Shown here: positions 8,277 to 17,186 of the stretch, piece by piece | Layout of the letters: every line of letters begins with the position of its first letter | Position numbering within the stretch: position 1 is the stretch's first letter | Origin: Aphanothece sacrum FPU1 | Lineage (GTDB): Bacteria; Cyanobacteriota; Cyanobacteriia; Cyanobacteriales; Microcystaceae | Direction of reading: 5' to 3' | Assembly (NCBI RefSeq): GCF_003864295.1 | Contig: NZ_BDQK01000003.1 | Span: 62,001 to 126,000 of the forward strand | Length of the DNA: 64,000 nt | Made by a program: the position numbers and the translations under genes | The notes under the pieces: generated by a model | The model's database searches: none | Told to the model about the DNA's origin: nothing | The model's input: only the letters and a program-made list of their open reading frames with translations

Positions 8277-9674
8277 TTAAATAGCCTTAGAAAAAGATTG
8301 CAACTTACGAGTTTTAAGATAAGGATCAAAAACGGCTGCAATATTTCTGATAAGCCATCTTCCAGAATTAGTAACTTCTAATCGATCTGGAAATAAATGA
8401 ATTAACCCATCGGCTTCTAGAGGACGTAAATCAATCAATTCTTGAGCAAAATATTCATCGAAATCTAGCTCAAAATTAAGATTATATTTTTCTTCAATTC
8501 GTTCTTTATAAAGCTGTGACTGACACATTAATTCCATAATAACAGCGCGACGGATAATATCATCTCGCGTTAAACTTACACCTTTATCAATGGGAATTTG
8601 TTCAGCATCAAGAGCATTATAATACCCTTTTAATGATTTATCATTTTGGACATAAACATCTTGTAACATACTAATAGATGTTACACCAAAAGCAAACAAA
8701 TCAGATTCAGGTTTTGTGGTATATCCTTGAAAATTACGATGAAGTTTACCTTCTTTTTGAGCAATGGATAGTTCATCATTGGGTTTAGCAAAGTGATCCA
8801 TGCCAATATATAAGTAATCGTTTCGATTGAATTCTTCAATGGTCATTTGCAACATTGCTAGTTTTTCTGACACATTAGGAAGTTCTTCCACAGGTAGATT
8901 TTTTTGCGCTGGTTTTATCCAAGGAATATAAGCAAAATTAAAGACAGCAATACGATCAGGATTCAATTCAATGGTCTTTTTGACTGTCTTTTCAAAGGTG
9001 TTCCGATTTTGATAAGGAAGTCCATAAATTAAGTCCACATTGACACTATCAAACCCTGCTTCCCAAATCCAACTCATCACATTAAAGAGCATTTCTTCAG
9101 GTTGAACTCGGTTGATGACTTCTTGAACTTTAGGATCAAAATCTTGGATACCAAAACTGATCCGATTAAACCCTAAACTTCTCAAGAAAAAAATATAATT
9201 TTTGTCGATATATCTGGGGTTTATTTCAATAGAAATTTCTGCGTTTTCCTCAATATTAAAATTGTTAACTAACGTAGTAAATAACTGATCAATTTGAGAC
9301 TGGTTTAAATAATTAGGTGTTCCTCCACCCCAGTGAATTTGATTAACTGTGCGATCAGAAGAAATTAATTCAGCCGTCTGGTGAATATCTTTAGTTAAAT
9401 AATCTAAATAAGGGGGAGCAACTTTTTTGTTTCTAGTTATAATAGTATTACAACCACAAAAATAACAAGCACTCTCACAAAAAGGAATATGACAATAAAG
9501 AGAAATAGGTGTTTTTTTATGGTTTCCTGCCGCTATTCCTGCCCGAAAATCTCTTTCTCCGAAATTTTCTTTTAATTCCGTTGCAGGCGGATAACTGGTA
9601 TATCTAGGTAAAGATTTATCATATTTGTTCAATAAATCAGTGTCAAATATTACAGCAGGGGATTGGCAAATCAT
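8277..9674 (-). CDS. hemN: Oxygen-independent coproporphyrinogen III oxidase
   Basis: The 465-residue radical-SAM enzyme converts coproporphyrinogen III to protoporphyrinogen IX without O2. The cluster motif C-x3-C-x2-C is in HIPFCESACYFCGCN (~residues 65-80), preceded by the family start KYDKSLPRYTSYPPA. IHWGGGTPNYL is the SAM-binding glycine motif, and YGLPYQN and FNFAYIPWIKPAQ are HemN-specific. The ATG ending at 9674 is preferred; the frame extends to 9695 only with TTG. It lies downstream of the heme oxygenase gene on the same strand (156 bp apart), consistent with a low-oxygen tetrapyrrole unit. Confidence 0.93.
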   Translation of the reverse strand: MICQSPAVIFDTDLLNKYDKSLPRYTSYPPATELKENFGERDFRAGIAAGNHKKTPISLYCHIPFCESACYFCGCNTIITRNKKVAPPYLDYLTKDIHQTAELISSDRTVNQIHWGGGTPNYLNQSQIDQLFTTLVNNFNIEENAEISIEINPRYIDKNYIFFLRSLGFNRISFGIQDFDPKVQEVINRVQPEEMLFNVMSWIWEAGFDSVNVDLIYGLPYQNRNTFEKTVKKTIELNPDRIAVFNFAYIPWIKPAQKNLPVEELPNVSEKLAMLQMTIEEFNRNDYLYIGMDHFAKPNDELSIAQKEGKLHRNFQGYTTKPESDLFAFGVTSISMLQDVYVQNDKSLKGYYNALDAEQIPIDKGVSLTRDDIIRRAVIMELMCQSQLYKERIEEKYNLNFELDFDEYFAQELIDLRPLEADGLIHLFPDRLEVTNSGRWLIRNIAAVFDPYLKTRKLQSFSKAI

Positions 9675-9830
9675 AAAAATAACAACCTGTGTCAATAGTG
9701 AAGGTGAGTAAACTGTCTCAATTCTAGATTAATGACAGGAAAAGATAGGGAGTCTATGGGAATAAGAGGAGAACCTTGACCCATTTTTTGATGCTTTGTT
9801 TGACTCCCTAAAAATAAACACAAACTTAAA

Positions 9831-10595
9831 TTATGACTCGGCAGATACTAATTCAGTAGGCCGATGACCATGATGATGGTGATGATGTTCTGTGCTACCC
9901 GGAATCTCTTGACGAGTAATTAAGTCAAAAACATGATCCCCAATAGCAGCTTTAACATCAGCTTCTAATTCATGCACCACATCCCGATTAAGGTTAAAGG
10001 CATAATTAGCTTCAGCAACGATTTTTTGAGCGAGTTCTTCATCAACATCAATGGAGTTTAAACCATCCCGATAAACACCTTTAAAAGCCCGTCTATCTTC
10101 AGGACTTCCTAGTTCATTAAAGTCATAGAATTGTAGACCTTGGTTGGGAGGTAATTCTAATGCAGAACGAGCAATATTTTTTAAACTTTGGCCTCCTGAT
10201 AAATCCCCCATATAACGAACATAAGAATGGGCTACTAATAAGGCAGGTTCAGTATTAGCAACATCGTGAATACGTGCAACATAAGTTTTGCCTGCTTCAG
10301 ATGCTTTAATTTCATTACGCCAGTTTTCACCATAGTGGAATGCTAGGTCTTCTTCCAACTTTTTCTGACGGTTTAGTTGAGGAAAATATATCTTACTAAC
10401 AACTCGATGATCATGATGACGAAGTATTTCTTCTTCTAAGGAACTATAGAGAAAATAAAAGTCTGCCAACAGTTTACGAAATGGTTCTTTTTCTACAATA
10501 CCTTTAAGAAAACATTTGGTAAATGCCGTATTTTCTGCTAAGGTGTGAGAATGACTGGTTCCTTCTCGCAGTTGGGTCGCTAAATCATGACTCAT
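9831..10595 (-). CDS. ho2: Heme oxygenase, HO2-like, with histidine-rich tail
   Basis: The 254-residue enzyme opens heme to biliverdin, the precursor of phycobilins. The start is the ATG ending at 10595 (MSHDLATQL), with an AGGT site 8 bases upstream. Key features are the proximal-His region GTSHSHTLAENTAF (~11-25), the heme pocket YVRYMGDLSGGQSLKNIA (~130-147) and PEDRRAFKGVYRDGLNS. By memory of Synechocystis sequences, the SHTLAENTA, EANYAFNLNRDVVHELE and TRQEIPGSTE stretches match HO2 (micro-oxic) better than HO1. The C-terminus holds six consecutive His plus Gly-His (~237-244). It is divergent from acsF. Confidence 0.9.
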   Translation of the reverse strand: MSHDLATQLREGTSHSHTLAENTAFTKCFLKGIVEKEPFRKLLADFYFLYSSLEEEILRHHDHRVVSKIYFPQLNRQKKLEEDLAFHYGENWRNEIKASEAGKTYVARIHDVANTEPALLVAHSYVRYMGDLSGGQSLKNIARSALELPPNQGLQFYDFNELGSPEDRRAFKGVYRDGLNSIDVDEELAQKIVAEANYAFNLNRDVVHELEADVKAAIGDHVFDLITRQEIPGSTEHHHHHHGHRPTELVSAES

Positions 10596-10662
10596 ATATC
10601 GATACCTCGTAGCTGGGGGACTTTTCCTAAAAGGCAAGGGAAACAACTAAATTTCTCTCTCG

Positions 10663-10700
10663 CTTTATTACTATACAGTTATACAAGAAAAGATTGTCAA
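10663..10700 (-). promoter_or_regulatory. Candidate promoter and shared motif upstream of ho2
   Basis: On the minus strand TTGACA (10695-10700) precedes TGTATA (10672-10677) by 17 bases. TTGTATA (10680-10686) and GTAATAAAG (10663-10671) are both repeated upstream of acsF (10908-10914 and 10933-10941) with different spacing. This may mark a common regulator of the divergent genes. Confidence 0.4.
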
Positions 10701-10767
10701 GTCTTAATGAATTGTAACATTCCGCCTCAAATGTCTGGGCTTAATGATATTAAACCCCTCTATCCGT

Positions 10768-10864
10768 AGGGGTCAACGGCCGTTGAATCCTACCGTTAAT
10801 TTTATCTAAAATGATGGGTTACGCTGCGCTAACCCATCCTACAAGTTTTATCTAATCAGCCTTT
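10768..10864. repeat. Dispersed palindromic repeats in the ho2-acsF gap
   Basis: AGGGGTCAACGGCCGTTGA at 10768-10786 is a decayed copy of the palindrome at 62635-62660. From 10813 to 10864 a 52-bp stretch (ATGGGTTACGCTG.. and ..TAACCCATCC arms, then AAGTTTTATCTAAT) matches 38436-38487 upstream of psbV with about four mismatches. No gene is seen in this ~360-bp gap. Confidence 0.65.
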
Positions 10865-10953
10865 ATGTAACAGTTTGCAAATACCCCTAGTCAAAAGGAG
10901 AAAATAATTGTATATTGTGATATAACCATGAAGTAATAAAGTTGATAAGCGTT

Positions 10954-12024
10954 ATGGTAGCGACTCTCCCTAGATCCCAGGAACTCAAAACAGGAACAAA
11001 AGCACCTGCGAAGGAAACTCTCCTGACACCGCGTTTCTACACCACAGACTTTGAAACAGCGGCCAGTCTCTCTTTAGCGGAACAAGAGACAGAGTTACAA
11101 GCGATGTTAACGGAAATGCGGAATGACTATAACCGTCATCATTTTGTCCGTAATGATGATTTTAAAGGGTGTTGGGATCATTTAGATGAAACCACAAGAG
11201 AAGGGTTTATTGAATATTTAGAACGGTCTTGTATTTCCGAATTTTCTGGGTTTTTGTTATTTAAAGAATTATCTCGGAAACTCAAAGATCGTAACCCTAT
11301 TTTATCAGAAATGTTTCATCTTATGGCTAGAGATGAAGCCCGTCATGCTGGTTTTTTAAACAAAGCGATGGCTGATTTTAATCTATCCTTAGATTTAGCC
11401 AAAGTGACCAAAACTCGTACCTATACATTTTTCCCTTTAGAGTGGGTCATTTACACGGTTTATCTCTCCGAAAAAATTGGTTATTGGCGTTATATTATTA
11501 TCTTCCGTCACTTAGAAAAGCATCCAGAAAAAGAATTTTATCCTATTTTCAAGAAGTTTGAGAATTGGTGTCAAGACGAGAACCGTCATGGAGATATTTT
11601 CAACGCTTTATTACGTTCTCAACCGAAACTTTGGAACACTTGGCAATCTCGGTTATGGAGTCGTTTTTTCCTCTTATCTGTGTTTGCAACCCATACGTTA
11701 ACGGTTCATGAAAGAGGAAGTTTTTATGAGTCTTTGGGTTTAAATCCTACTGAGTTTGATAAAGAAGTAATTCGCAAAACAAATGAAACTTCTGCCAGAG
11801 CATTTCCTAGTGTATTAGATGTAGATCATCCCGAATTTTATCCCCGTTTACAACGTTGTTCTGAGCGCAATCAAGAGATTAAAGCGATTCAAGAAAGTAA
11901 CACAAATAAAGTCCTTAAAACCTTGCGTAAACTACCTTTAATTGCGGGTATTGTTGGGGATTTATTACGAATTTACTTAATTAAACCCATTGATGCTGAA
12001 GCATTACGAGGAACAGTTCGTTAA
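10954..12024 (+). CDS. acsF: Mg-protoporphyrin IX monomethyl ester oxidative cyclase, ChlAII-like
   Basis: The 356-residue di-iron enzyme forms the isocyclic ring of protochlorophyllide. It has two E-x2-H iron motifs, MARDEARHAGF (~122-132) and CQDENRHGDIF (~207-217), together with ERSCISEFSGFLLFKEL. The start at ATG 10954 (MVATLPRSQ) replaces a TTG at 10942. From memory of Synechocystis homologues, segments such as FFPLEWVIYTVYLSEK and FATHTLTVHERG resemble the low-oxygen paralogue ChlAII (sll1874) more than ChlAI. It is divergent from ho2; in many cyanobacteria this paralogue, ho2 and hemN form one operon under ChlR. No MarR-type regulator gene is present in the window. Confidence 0.92.
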   Translation: MVATLPRSQELKTGTKAPAKETLLTPRFYTTDFETAASLSLAEQETELQAMLTEMRNDYNRHHFVRNDDFKGCWDHLDETTREGFIEYLERSCISEFSGFLLFKELSRKLKDRNPILSEMFHLMARDEARHAGFLNKAMADFNLSLDLAKVTKTRTYTFFPLEWVIYTVYLSEKIGYWRYIIIFRHLEKHPEKEFYPIFKKFENWCQDENRHGDIFNALLRSQPKLWNTWQSRLWSRFFLLSVFATHTLTVHERGSFYESLGLNPTEFDKEVIRKTNETSARAFPSVLDVDHPEFYPRLQRCSERNQEIKAIQESNTNKVLKTLRKLPLIAGIVGDLLRIYLIKPIDAEALRGTVR

Positions 12025-12038
12025 GTTAATTATGAGTA

Positions 12039-12070
12039 GTAGGTGGGCAATGCCCACCCTACGGTTTTTT
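12039..12070. terminator. Hairpin between acsF and the ParE-like toxin gene
   Basis: GTAGGTGGGCA pairs with TGCCCACCCTAC with one bulged base, and is followed by GG and six T residues (12065-12070). It would stop acsF transcripts on the plus strand. The stem is a copy of a dispersed repeat; a near-identical stem (GGTGGGCAATGCCCACC) follows leuS at about 25963. Confidence 0.65.
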
Positions 12071-12368
12071 ATTCATGATCATCAAATAAAATTCCTAAAT
12101 CTCGATACCCACTCACAACTCTAACGATTTCAATTTCTTCTTTGATTACCTGATATAAAATAATATAATTATCTAGAGGAATACCTCGTAAATTAGGCAT
12201 AATTTCTGTATAACTTCGTCCCATATTCGGAAAATTCACTAGATTTCTACACTTATCAGCAAATCGACGAATAAAGCTTTCACCTGCTTCTAAACTTTGC
12301 AGAGCAAAATAATCAGAAATCTCATCTAAATCACGGATAGCTTCCTCAGAAATGCTATATTTAGCCAT
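12069..12368 (-). CDS. RelE/ParE-family toxin
   Basis: The 99-residue RelE/ParE-superfamily protein begins MAKYSISEEAIRDLDEISDYFALQS. It has the FADKCRNLVNFPNMGRSYTEIMPNLRGIPLDNYIILYQV core and the terminal VSGYRDLGILF typical of ParE. It probably inhibits gyrase or cleaves mRNA when unchecked. The ATG ending at 12368 overlaps the antitoxin gene's end by 8 bases, the usual coupled arrangement. A TTG-initiated extension to 12395 is rejected. Confidence 0.85.
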   Translation of the reverse strand: MAKYSISEEAIRDLDEISDYFALQSLEAGESFIRRFADKCRNLVNFPNMGRSYTEIMPNLRGIPLDNYIILYQVIKEEIEIVRVVSGYRDLGILFDDHE

Positions 12369-12633
12369 GTAATTTTTCCTGACGTAAACAAGCAAATTTC
12401 TGTTCTAATTGTGCTATAACAGTTTCTCCATCAACCTTTTCACCTCTTTCCAATTGATTTAAACCAATTGCAACTTTTTGACGAGTTTCATCAAGCCATT
12501 TTTCATAATCTTGATCTTCTTGTTCTAACAGCTTTAAAGCGTGATCAATTACTTGCTGAACATTAGTATATTTTCCTTGCTTAATCTGAGATTCAATGAA
12601 TTCTTCTTGTTCTAAATTTAAGTGAATATTCAT
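12361..12633 (-). CDS. ParD/CopG-type antitoxin
   Basis: The 90-residue protein starts with a strand-helix-helix (IHLNLEQEEFIESQIKQGKYTNVQQVIDHALKLLEQ), which is the ParD ribbon-helix-helix pattern. A longer acidic-basic helical tail would wrap the toxin. It is first in the minus-strand pair and overlaps the toxin by 8 bases. It presumably represses its own promoter with the toxin. Confidence 0.82.
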   Translation of the reverse strand: MNIHLNLEQEEFIESQIKQGKYTNVQQVIDHALKLLEQEDQDYEKWLDETRQKVAIGLNQLERGEKVDGETVIAQLEQKFACLRQEKLHG

Positions 12634-12858
12634 ATATTAATAATGGTCAGGTTGAATAGAAGTATCTGAACTCTATTTTAACACAACTTTTTGGAGATAT
12701 CTGTTTTTAGGGAGTCGTTAAACTGATTAAAATTAAAATGACGGAAATGGGGATAAATTTCGATTTGTAAACAATTAGCAGCCTGTTGACAAATATGGAG
12801 TTAGAATAAAGTTATTAGACCTGTAATAAAAAAATTAACTTTGTTTATAATTGACATC

Positions 12859-13089
12859 ATGGACGCAATAAAAATAAAAAGTTTGATCAAAAGAACTGTA
12901 TTGTTATATCCAGGAGAAGATGGTTATTTTATAGCAGAAGTTCCTAGCTTACCTGGTTGTATTAGTCAGGGAAAAACTCGCCAAAAAGCCCTAGAAAATA
13001 TTCAAGAAGCGATTGAACTTTATATTGAATCACTAATACAAGATGGAGAGATTATTCCTGAAGATTGCTATGAAGTGATTAAGGTATAA
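12859..13089 (+). CDS. hicB: HicB-type antitoxin
   Basis: The 76-residue protein carries the HicB core: LYPGEDGYFIAEVPSLPGCISQGKTRQKALENIQEAIELYIESL. This partial RNase-H-like fold neutralises HicA. The ATG at 12859 is chosen over a TTG at 12841. No C-terminal DNA-binding domain is present. hicA follows after 2 bases, so the order is B then A. Confidence 0.88.
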   Translation: MDAIKIKSLIKRTVLLYPGEDGYFIAEVPSLPGCISQGKTRQKALENIQEAIELYIESLIQDGEIIPEDCYEVIKV

Positions 13090-13091
13090 CA

Positions 13092-13313
13092 ATGAGTTCA
13101 TTACCTGTTATTTCTGGGAAAGAATGTGTCAAAGCATTCACTAAAATTGGGTTTGTTGTCAATTCTCAAAAAGGAAGTCATATTATTATAGTGAGACAAA
13201 CGCCTAAAACTCGTCTTTCTGTTCCTAATCATAAAGAATTAGATAGAGGGACATTACGAACAATTATTCGCCAAGCAGGATTAACTGTTGATGAATTTAT
13301 TGCTTTATTATAA
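13092..13313 (+). CDS. hicA: HicA-type mRNA interferase toxin
   Basis: The 73-residue double-stranded-RNA-binding-like protein has the catalytic-His segment QKGSHIIIVRQ (about residues 27-37) and the family ending LSVPNHKELDRGTLRTIIRQAGLTVDEFIALL. It cleaves mRNA when free. The ATG is 2 bases after the hicB stop. Intact in length and in its catalytic His. Confidence 0.9.
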   Translation: MSSLPVISGKECVKAFTKIGFVVNSQKGSHIIIVRQTPKTRLSVPNHKELDRGTLRTIIRQAGLTVDEFIALL

Positions 13314-13358
13314 TTTATAAAAGTTCAAAATAAGCGGTTTAAATGCACAACAGCTTAC

Positions 13359-13958
13359 TTAAGATTTTCTTTTTTCTTGAATTAAATGCCAAACCGAAGG
13401 CAACAAAGAAATCACAATAATTGCAACAATAATAGGCAGTAAATAATGATCTATTTTGTCTTCAGGAATGATGCGACCAAGAAATACGCCAAGGGAGGTA
13501 ACTCCCACCGTCCAAAAAAATCCTCCTAGCAAATTATAGGTCAGGAAAGTTTTATAGTGCATAGCGGCCGTTCCTGCCACAATGGGAGCAAAAGTGCGAA
13601 CAATAGGTATAAATCGCGCTAAAACAATAGTTTTTTTGCCATACTTTTCATAAAAAGCTTGGGTTTGCATCAAGTATTTTTTCTTAAAAAATCTAGAATC
13701 ATCTCGGAGAAATAATTTACGTCCAAAGCGGAAACCTGTAGCATAGCCAACATTATCCCCTAAAACAGCACAGATAAACGCCCCAAAAATCAAGACAAAA
13801 ACATTGAGGTATCCTAAAGAAGCAATAAAACCAGCCGTAAATAGTAAACTATCTCCAGGTAGAAAAAAGCCAATCATCAACCCCGACTCAGCAAAAATAA
13901 TGGCCCAAACGCCAAAGTAACCTAACGATTTAATCAATTCCGGTAAATCTAAGTGCAT
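13359..13958 (-). CDS. DedA-family membrane protein
   Basis: The 199-residue inner-membrane protein has the DedA hallmark FFLPGDSLLFTAGFIA (~30-46), a GDNVGYATGFRFGRKLF segment and FARFIPIVRTFAPIVAGTAAMHYKTFLTYNLLGGFFW (~115-150). Four or five hydrophobic spans are evident. DedA proteins act as lipid scramblases or transporters and affect membrane homeostasis. It converges with hicA and is divergent from accC. Confidence 0.9.
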   Translation of the reverse strand: MHLDLPELIKSLGYFGVWAIIFAESGLMIGFFLPGDSLLFTAGFIASLGYLNVFVLIFGAFICAVLGDNVGYATGFRFGRKLFLRDDSRFFKKKYLMQTQAFYEKYGKKTIVLARFIPIVRTFAPIVAGTAAMHYKTFLTYNLLGGFFWTVGVTSLGVFLGRIIPEDKIDHYLLPIIVAIIVISLLPSVWHLIQEKRKS

Positions 13959-14032
13959 ATAAAGCTTTGATCACTAAATAGTGTCCTTAAAGGTTATCCT
14001 ACTAATAGCACTGTTCATGCACGGGTCAAACG

Positions 14033-15382
14033 ATGCAATTTTCCAAAATCCTGATTGCCAATCGCGGGGAGATCGCCTTACGAATTTTACATAGCTGTGA
14101 AGAATTAGGCATCGCCACAGTCGCCGTCCACTCTACTATAGACCGTCACGCCCTCCACGTTCAGTTGGCGGATGAGAGTGTGTGTATTGGCCCGCCAGCG
14201 AGTAGTAAAAGTTATCTCAATATTCCTAATATTATTGCGGCGGCCCTCACTCGTAATGTGAGCGCAATTCATCCAGGTTATGGTTTTTTGGCGGAAAATG
14301 CCCGATTTGCGGAAATTTGTGCTGATCACAAAATTACTTTTATTGGCCCTACTCCTGAAGCAATTCGTTTGATGGGAGATAAATCTACCGCTAAAAAAAC
14401 AATGCAAAAAGCTGGAGTTCCCACCGTACCAGGGAGTTGGGGCATTATTGACAGTGACAAAGAAGGTCTAAGTATTGCCCGTGATATGGGTTATCCCGTG
14501 ATTGTTAAAGCGACTGCAGGAGGTGGGGGACGAGGAATGCGTCTGGTACGAGAAGATAGCGAATTTACACGGTTGTTTTTGGCGGCCCAAGGGGAAGCAG
14601 AGGCAGCTTTTGGTAATGCAGGGGTTTATATCGAAAAATTTATCGAACGGCCCCGTCATATTGAGTTTCAAATATTAGCAGATAGTTACGGCCACGTGAT
14701 TCATTTAGGAGAGAGAGATTGTTCGATACAACGTCGCCATCAAAAACTGCTTGAAGAAGCCCCTAGTCCCTTTTTAACCCCTGAATTACGCTTAAAAATG
14801 GGAGATGCTGCGGTTAAAGCGGCCCAGTGCATTGATTATGTGGGAGCAGGAACGGTAGAATTTTTAGTCGATAGTGAAGGAAATTTTTATTTTATGGAGA
14901 TGAATACCCGGATTCAAGTAGAACATCCGGTGACGGAAATGATTACGGGATTGGATTTAATTACAGAACAAATTCATATTGCCCAGGGGGAAAGATTAAC
15001 GTTACAACAAGATCAAGTACAACTTAAAGGCCATGCGATTGAATGTCGTATTAATGCTGAAGATCCTAATCTGAATTTTAGACCCCATCCTGGTAAAATT
15101 AGCGGTTATTTGCCCCCTGGTGGCCCTGGAGTTAGAATGGATTCTCATGTTTATACGGATTATGAAATTCCCCCTTATTATGATTCTTTGATTGGCAAAT
15201 TAATTGTTTGGGGGCCTGATCGTCCTACTGCTATTAAACGCATGAAACGGGCTTTAAAAGAATGTGCTATTACGGGGATTCCAACAACAATTGAATTTCA
15301 TAAAAGAGTGTTAGAAACTCCTGCTTTTTTAGCAGGTGATATCTACACTAATTTTGTGACAGAACATATGCTTAATAAATAG
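14033..15382 (+). CDS. accC: Biotin carboxylase subunit of acetyl-CoA carboxylase
   Basis: The 449-residue ATP-grasp enzyme carboxylates the biotin carried by AccB at the start of fatty-acid synthesis. It shows [14 protein letters not shown] at the N-terminus, GPGYGF-type [14 protein letters not shown], the glycine-rich ATP lid [14 protein letters not shown] (~165-178), [19 protein letters not shown] and [22 protein letters not shown] (~288-310). Length is standard. Its carrier gene accB lies 1.8 kb downstream on the same strand, separated by an ABC ATPase gene and efp. Confidence 0.97.
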   Translation: MQFSKILIANRGEIALRILHSCEELGIATVAVHSTIDRHALHVQLADESVCIGPPASSKSYLNIPNIIAAALTRNVSAIHPGYGFLAENARFAEICADHKITFIGPTPEAIRLMGDKSTAKKTMQKAGVPTVPGSWGIIDSDKEGLSIARDMGYPVIVKATAGGGGRGMRLVREDSEFTRLFLAAQGEAEAAFGNAGVYIEKFIERPRHIEFQILADSYGHVIHLGERDCSIQRRHQKLLEEAPSPFLTPELRLKMGDAAVKAAQCIDYVGAGTVEFLVDSEGNFYFMEMNTRIQVEHPVTEMITGLDLITEQIHIAQGERLTLQQDQVQLKGHAIECRINAEDPNLNFRPHPGKISGYLPPGGPGVRMDSHVYTDYEIPPYYDSLIGKLIVWGPDRPTAIKRMKRALKECAITGIPTTIEFHKRVLETPAFLAGDIYTNFVTEHMLNK

Positions 15383-15392
15383 GCTACATTAA

Positions 15393-15475
15393 ACAAAGTA
15401 GGTCGAAGGAAACGACACCAAAAACAGAGGTTTTGTTGGGTTTCACTATGGTTCAACCCAACCTACGTTTATTCA
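15393..15475. repeat. Dispersed GTAGGTTGGGTT-type repeat after accC
   Basis: GTAGGTCGAAGGAAACGAC.. and ..GTTGGGTTTCACTATGGTTCAACCCAACCTACG form an imperfect hairpin. Related sequences are at 21953-21985, 48592-48624 and 48679-48712. These are short cyanobacterial intergenic palindromes with no coding content. Confidence 0.6.
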
Positions 15476-15510
15476 AAATACTTAAGTTTGCCTACCATAA
15501 AAATATTAAT

Positions 15511-16500
15511 ATGTCAAGTATTATTGTCCAAAATTTAAGTAAATGCTATCAAGTAGCGGTTAAGAAACCTGGACTTAAAGGAACATTAACCCATTTTTTC
15601 CATCGGAATTATCGAGAAATAAAAGCAGTTCAAAATATTTCTTTTAGGATTGAAAGTGGAGAAATGGTAGGATTTTTAGGTGCAAATGGGGCGGGAAAAA
15701 CCACTACCTTAAAAATGTTAACAGGGTTAATTTATCCCTCAGAAGGAAGCATTACGGTGGCCGGTTATATTCCTTTTCGTCGTCAGACTCCATTTCTCAC
15801 AAAAATGAGTTTAGTGATGGGACAAAAACAACAATTACTTTGGGATTTACCTGCTTTAGATTCTTTGAGAATTAATGGAGCAGTTTATCAAATTCCTGAG
15901 AAAATTTTTCAGAAAAGGCTAGAAGAATTAGCTCAAATGTTAGATATAAAAGATAAGTTAACTCAGCCTGTTCGTAAGCTTTCTTTAGGGGAAAGAATGA
16001 AAGCAGAGTTATTAGCTGCTCTTTTACATCATCCTCAAGTTTTATTTTTAGATGAACCCACATTAGGATTAGATGTAAATGCACAGGCAACTATTAGAAC
16101 CTTTTTAAAAGAATATAATCAAAGGTATCAAGCGACTATTTTGTTAACCAGTCACTACATGGCGGATATTACCGCTTTATGTCAACGAGTTTTGCTAATT
16201 CATCAAGGAGAATTAATCTATGACGGCAGTTTAGAACAACTTGTAGAAAGATTTGCTCCTTATCGAGAAATCAAAGTAGAATTAGCCAATCCTTTATCTT
16301 CTCAAGAGTTAGCCCAATATGGAGAAATAGAAGTATTAGAAGGACCAGAGGTGCGGTTTTTAGTTCAACGAGACAAACTAACCACAACCCTCGCCAAAAT
16401 TTTATCCCAATTAGACGTAATTGATCTTAATGTCACTGATCCACCCATAGAGGAGATTATTGGCCGTCTGTTTCAATCGGGAAATGTTAATGTTAATTAA
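15511..16500 (+). CDS. ABC-2-type exporter ATP-binding protein
   Basis: The 329-residue ATPase has Walker A GANGAGKTTTLKML (~66-80), the ABC signature LSLGERMKAELLAALLHHP and Walker B VLFLDEPTLGLD (~165-195), then SHYMADITALC. The extended N-terminus with PGLKGTLTHFFHRNYREIKAVQNISF and the C-terminal domain fit the NatA/DUF4162-like exporter subfamily. Partner permease genes are not adjacent, so the exported substrate is unknown. ATG 15511 is preferred; upstream in-frame TTG codons lie in a repeat. Confidence 0.88.
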   Translation: MSSIIVQNLSKCYQVAVKKPGLKGTLTHFFHRNYREIKAVQNISFRIESGEMVGFLGANGAGKTTTLKMLTGLIYPSEGSITVAGYIPFRRQTPFLTKMSLVMGQKQQLLWDLPALDSLRINGAVYQIPEKIFQKRLEELAQMLDIKDKLTQPVRKLSLGERMKAELLAALLHHPQVLFLDEPTLGLDVNAQATIRTFLKEYNQRYQATILLTSHYMADITALCQRVLLIHQGELIYDGSLEQLVERFAPYREIKVELANPLSSQELAQYGEIEVLEGPEVRFLVQRDKLTTTLAKILSQLDVIDLNVTDPPIEEIIGRLFQSGNVNVN

Positions 16501-16567
16501 AGTTTATTGCTAGTTCCCAATCTCCTGTACAATTAATCATGACATTTCTAGGGTCTCATAGCATTTC

Positions 16568-17125
16568 ATGATTTCTAGTAACGATTTTCGGAGCGGTGTC
16601 ACCATTGTTATAGATGGGTCTGTGTGGCGGGTCATCGAATTCTTGCACGTCAAACCAGGTAAAGGATCTGCGTTTGTCCGCACTAAATTAAAAAATGCCC
16701 AAACCGGAAGCGTAGTGGAACGTACCTTCCGTGCAGGGGAAACCGTCCCCCAAGCTACGTTAGAAAAACGTACTATGCAGCATACCTATAAAGAAGGTGA
16801 ACAGTACGTCTTTATGGATATGGAAACTTTTGAAGAACGTACCCTATCTCCTGAAACAATGGGGGATGCGGTAAAGTACGTTAAACCAGAAATGAACGTA
16901 GACATCGTTTTCTGGAATGAGCAGGTATTAGAAGTTCAAATGCCTACTTCCGTTATCCTAGAAGTTACTGAAACAGATCCAGGACTTAAAGGAGATACTG
17001 CTACCGGGGGATCGAAACCCGCTATCGTAGAAACTGGGGCCCAAATTATGGTTCCTCTGTTTATTACCACTGGGGAAAAAATTAAAGTAGATACCCGCGA
17101 TGGTTCTTATTTAGGACGAGAATAA
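16568..17125 (+). CDS. efp: Translation elongation factor P
   Basis: The 185-residue three-domain protein rescues ribosomes stalled on proline runs. The N-terminal KOW-like domain shows [40 protein letters not shown], with the loop lysine of PGKGSA at residue 32. The C-terminal OB domain ends with [14 protein letters not shown], the family signature. It lies 61 bp upstream of accB, a neighbourhood known in cyanobacteria and other bacteria. Confidence 0.97.
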   Translation: MISSNDFRSGVTIVIDGSVWRVIEFLHVKPGKGSAFVRTKLKNAQTGSVVERTFRAGETVPQATLEKRTMQHTYKEGEQYVFMDMETFEERTLSPETMGDAVKYVKPEMNVDIVFWNEQVLEVQMPTSVILEVTETDPGLKGDTATGGSKPAIVETGAQIMVPLFITTGEKIKVDTRDGSYLGRE

Positions 17126-17186
17126 CCTCTTGGGGTTTAATTGTCATGAATCACGGTTTTTGCTCACATTATGGGATGGATAATTT

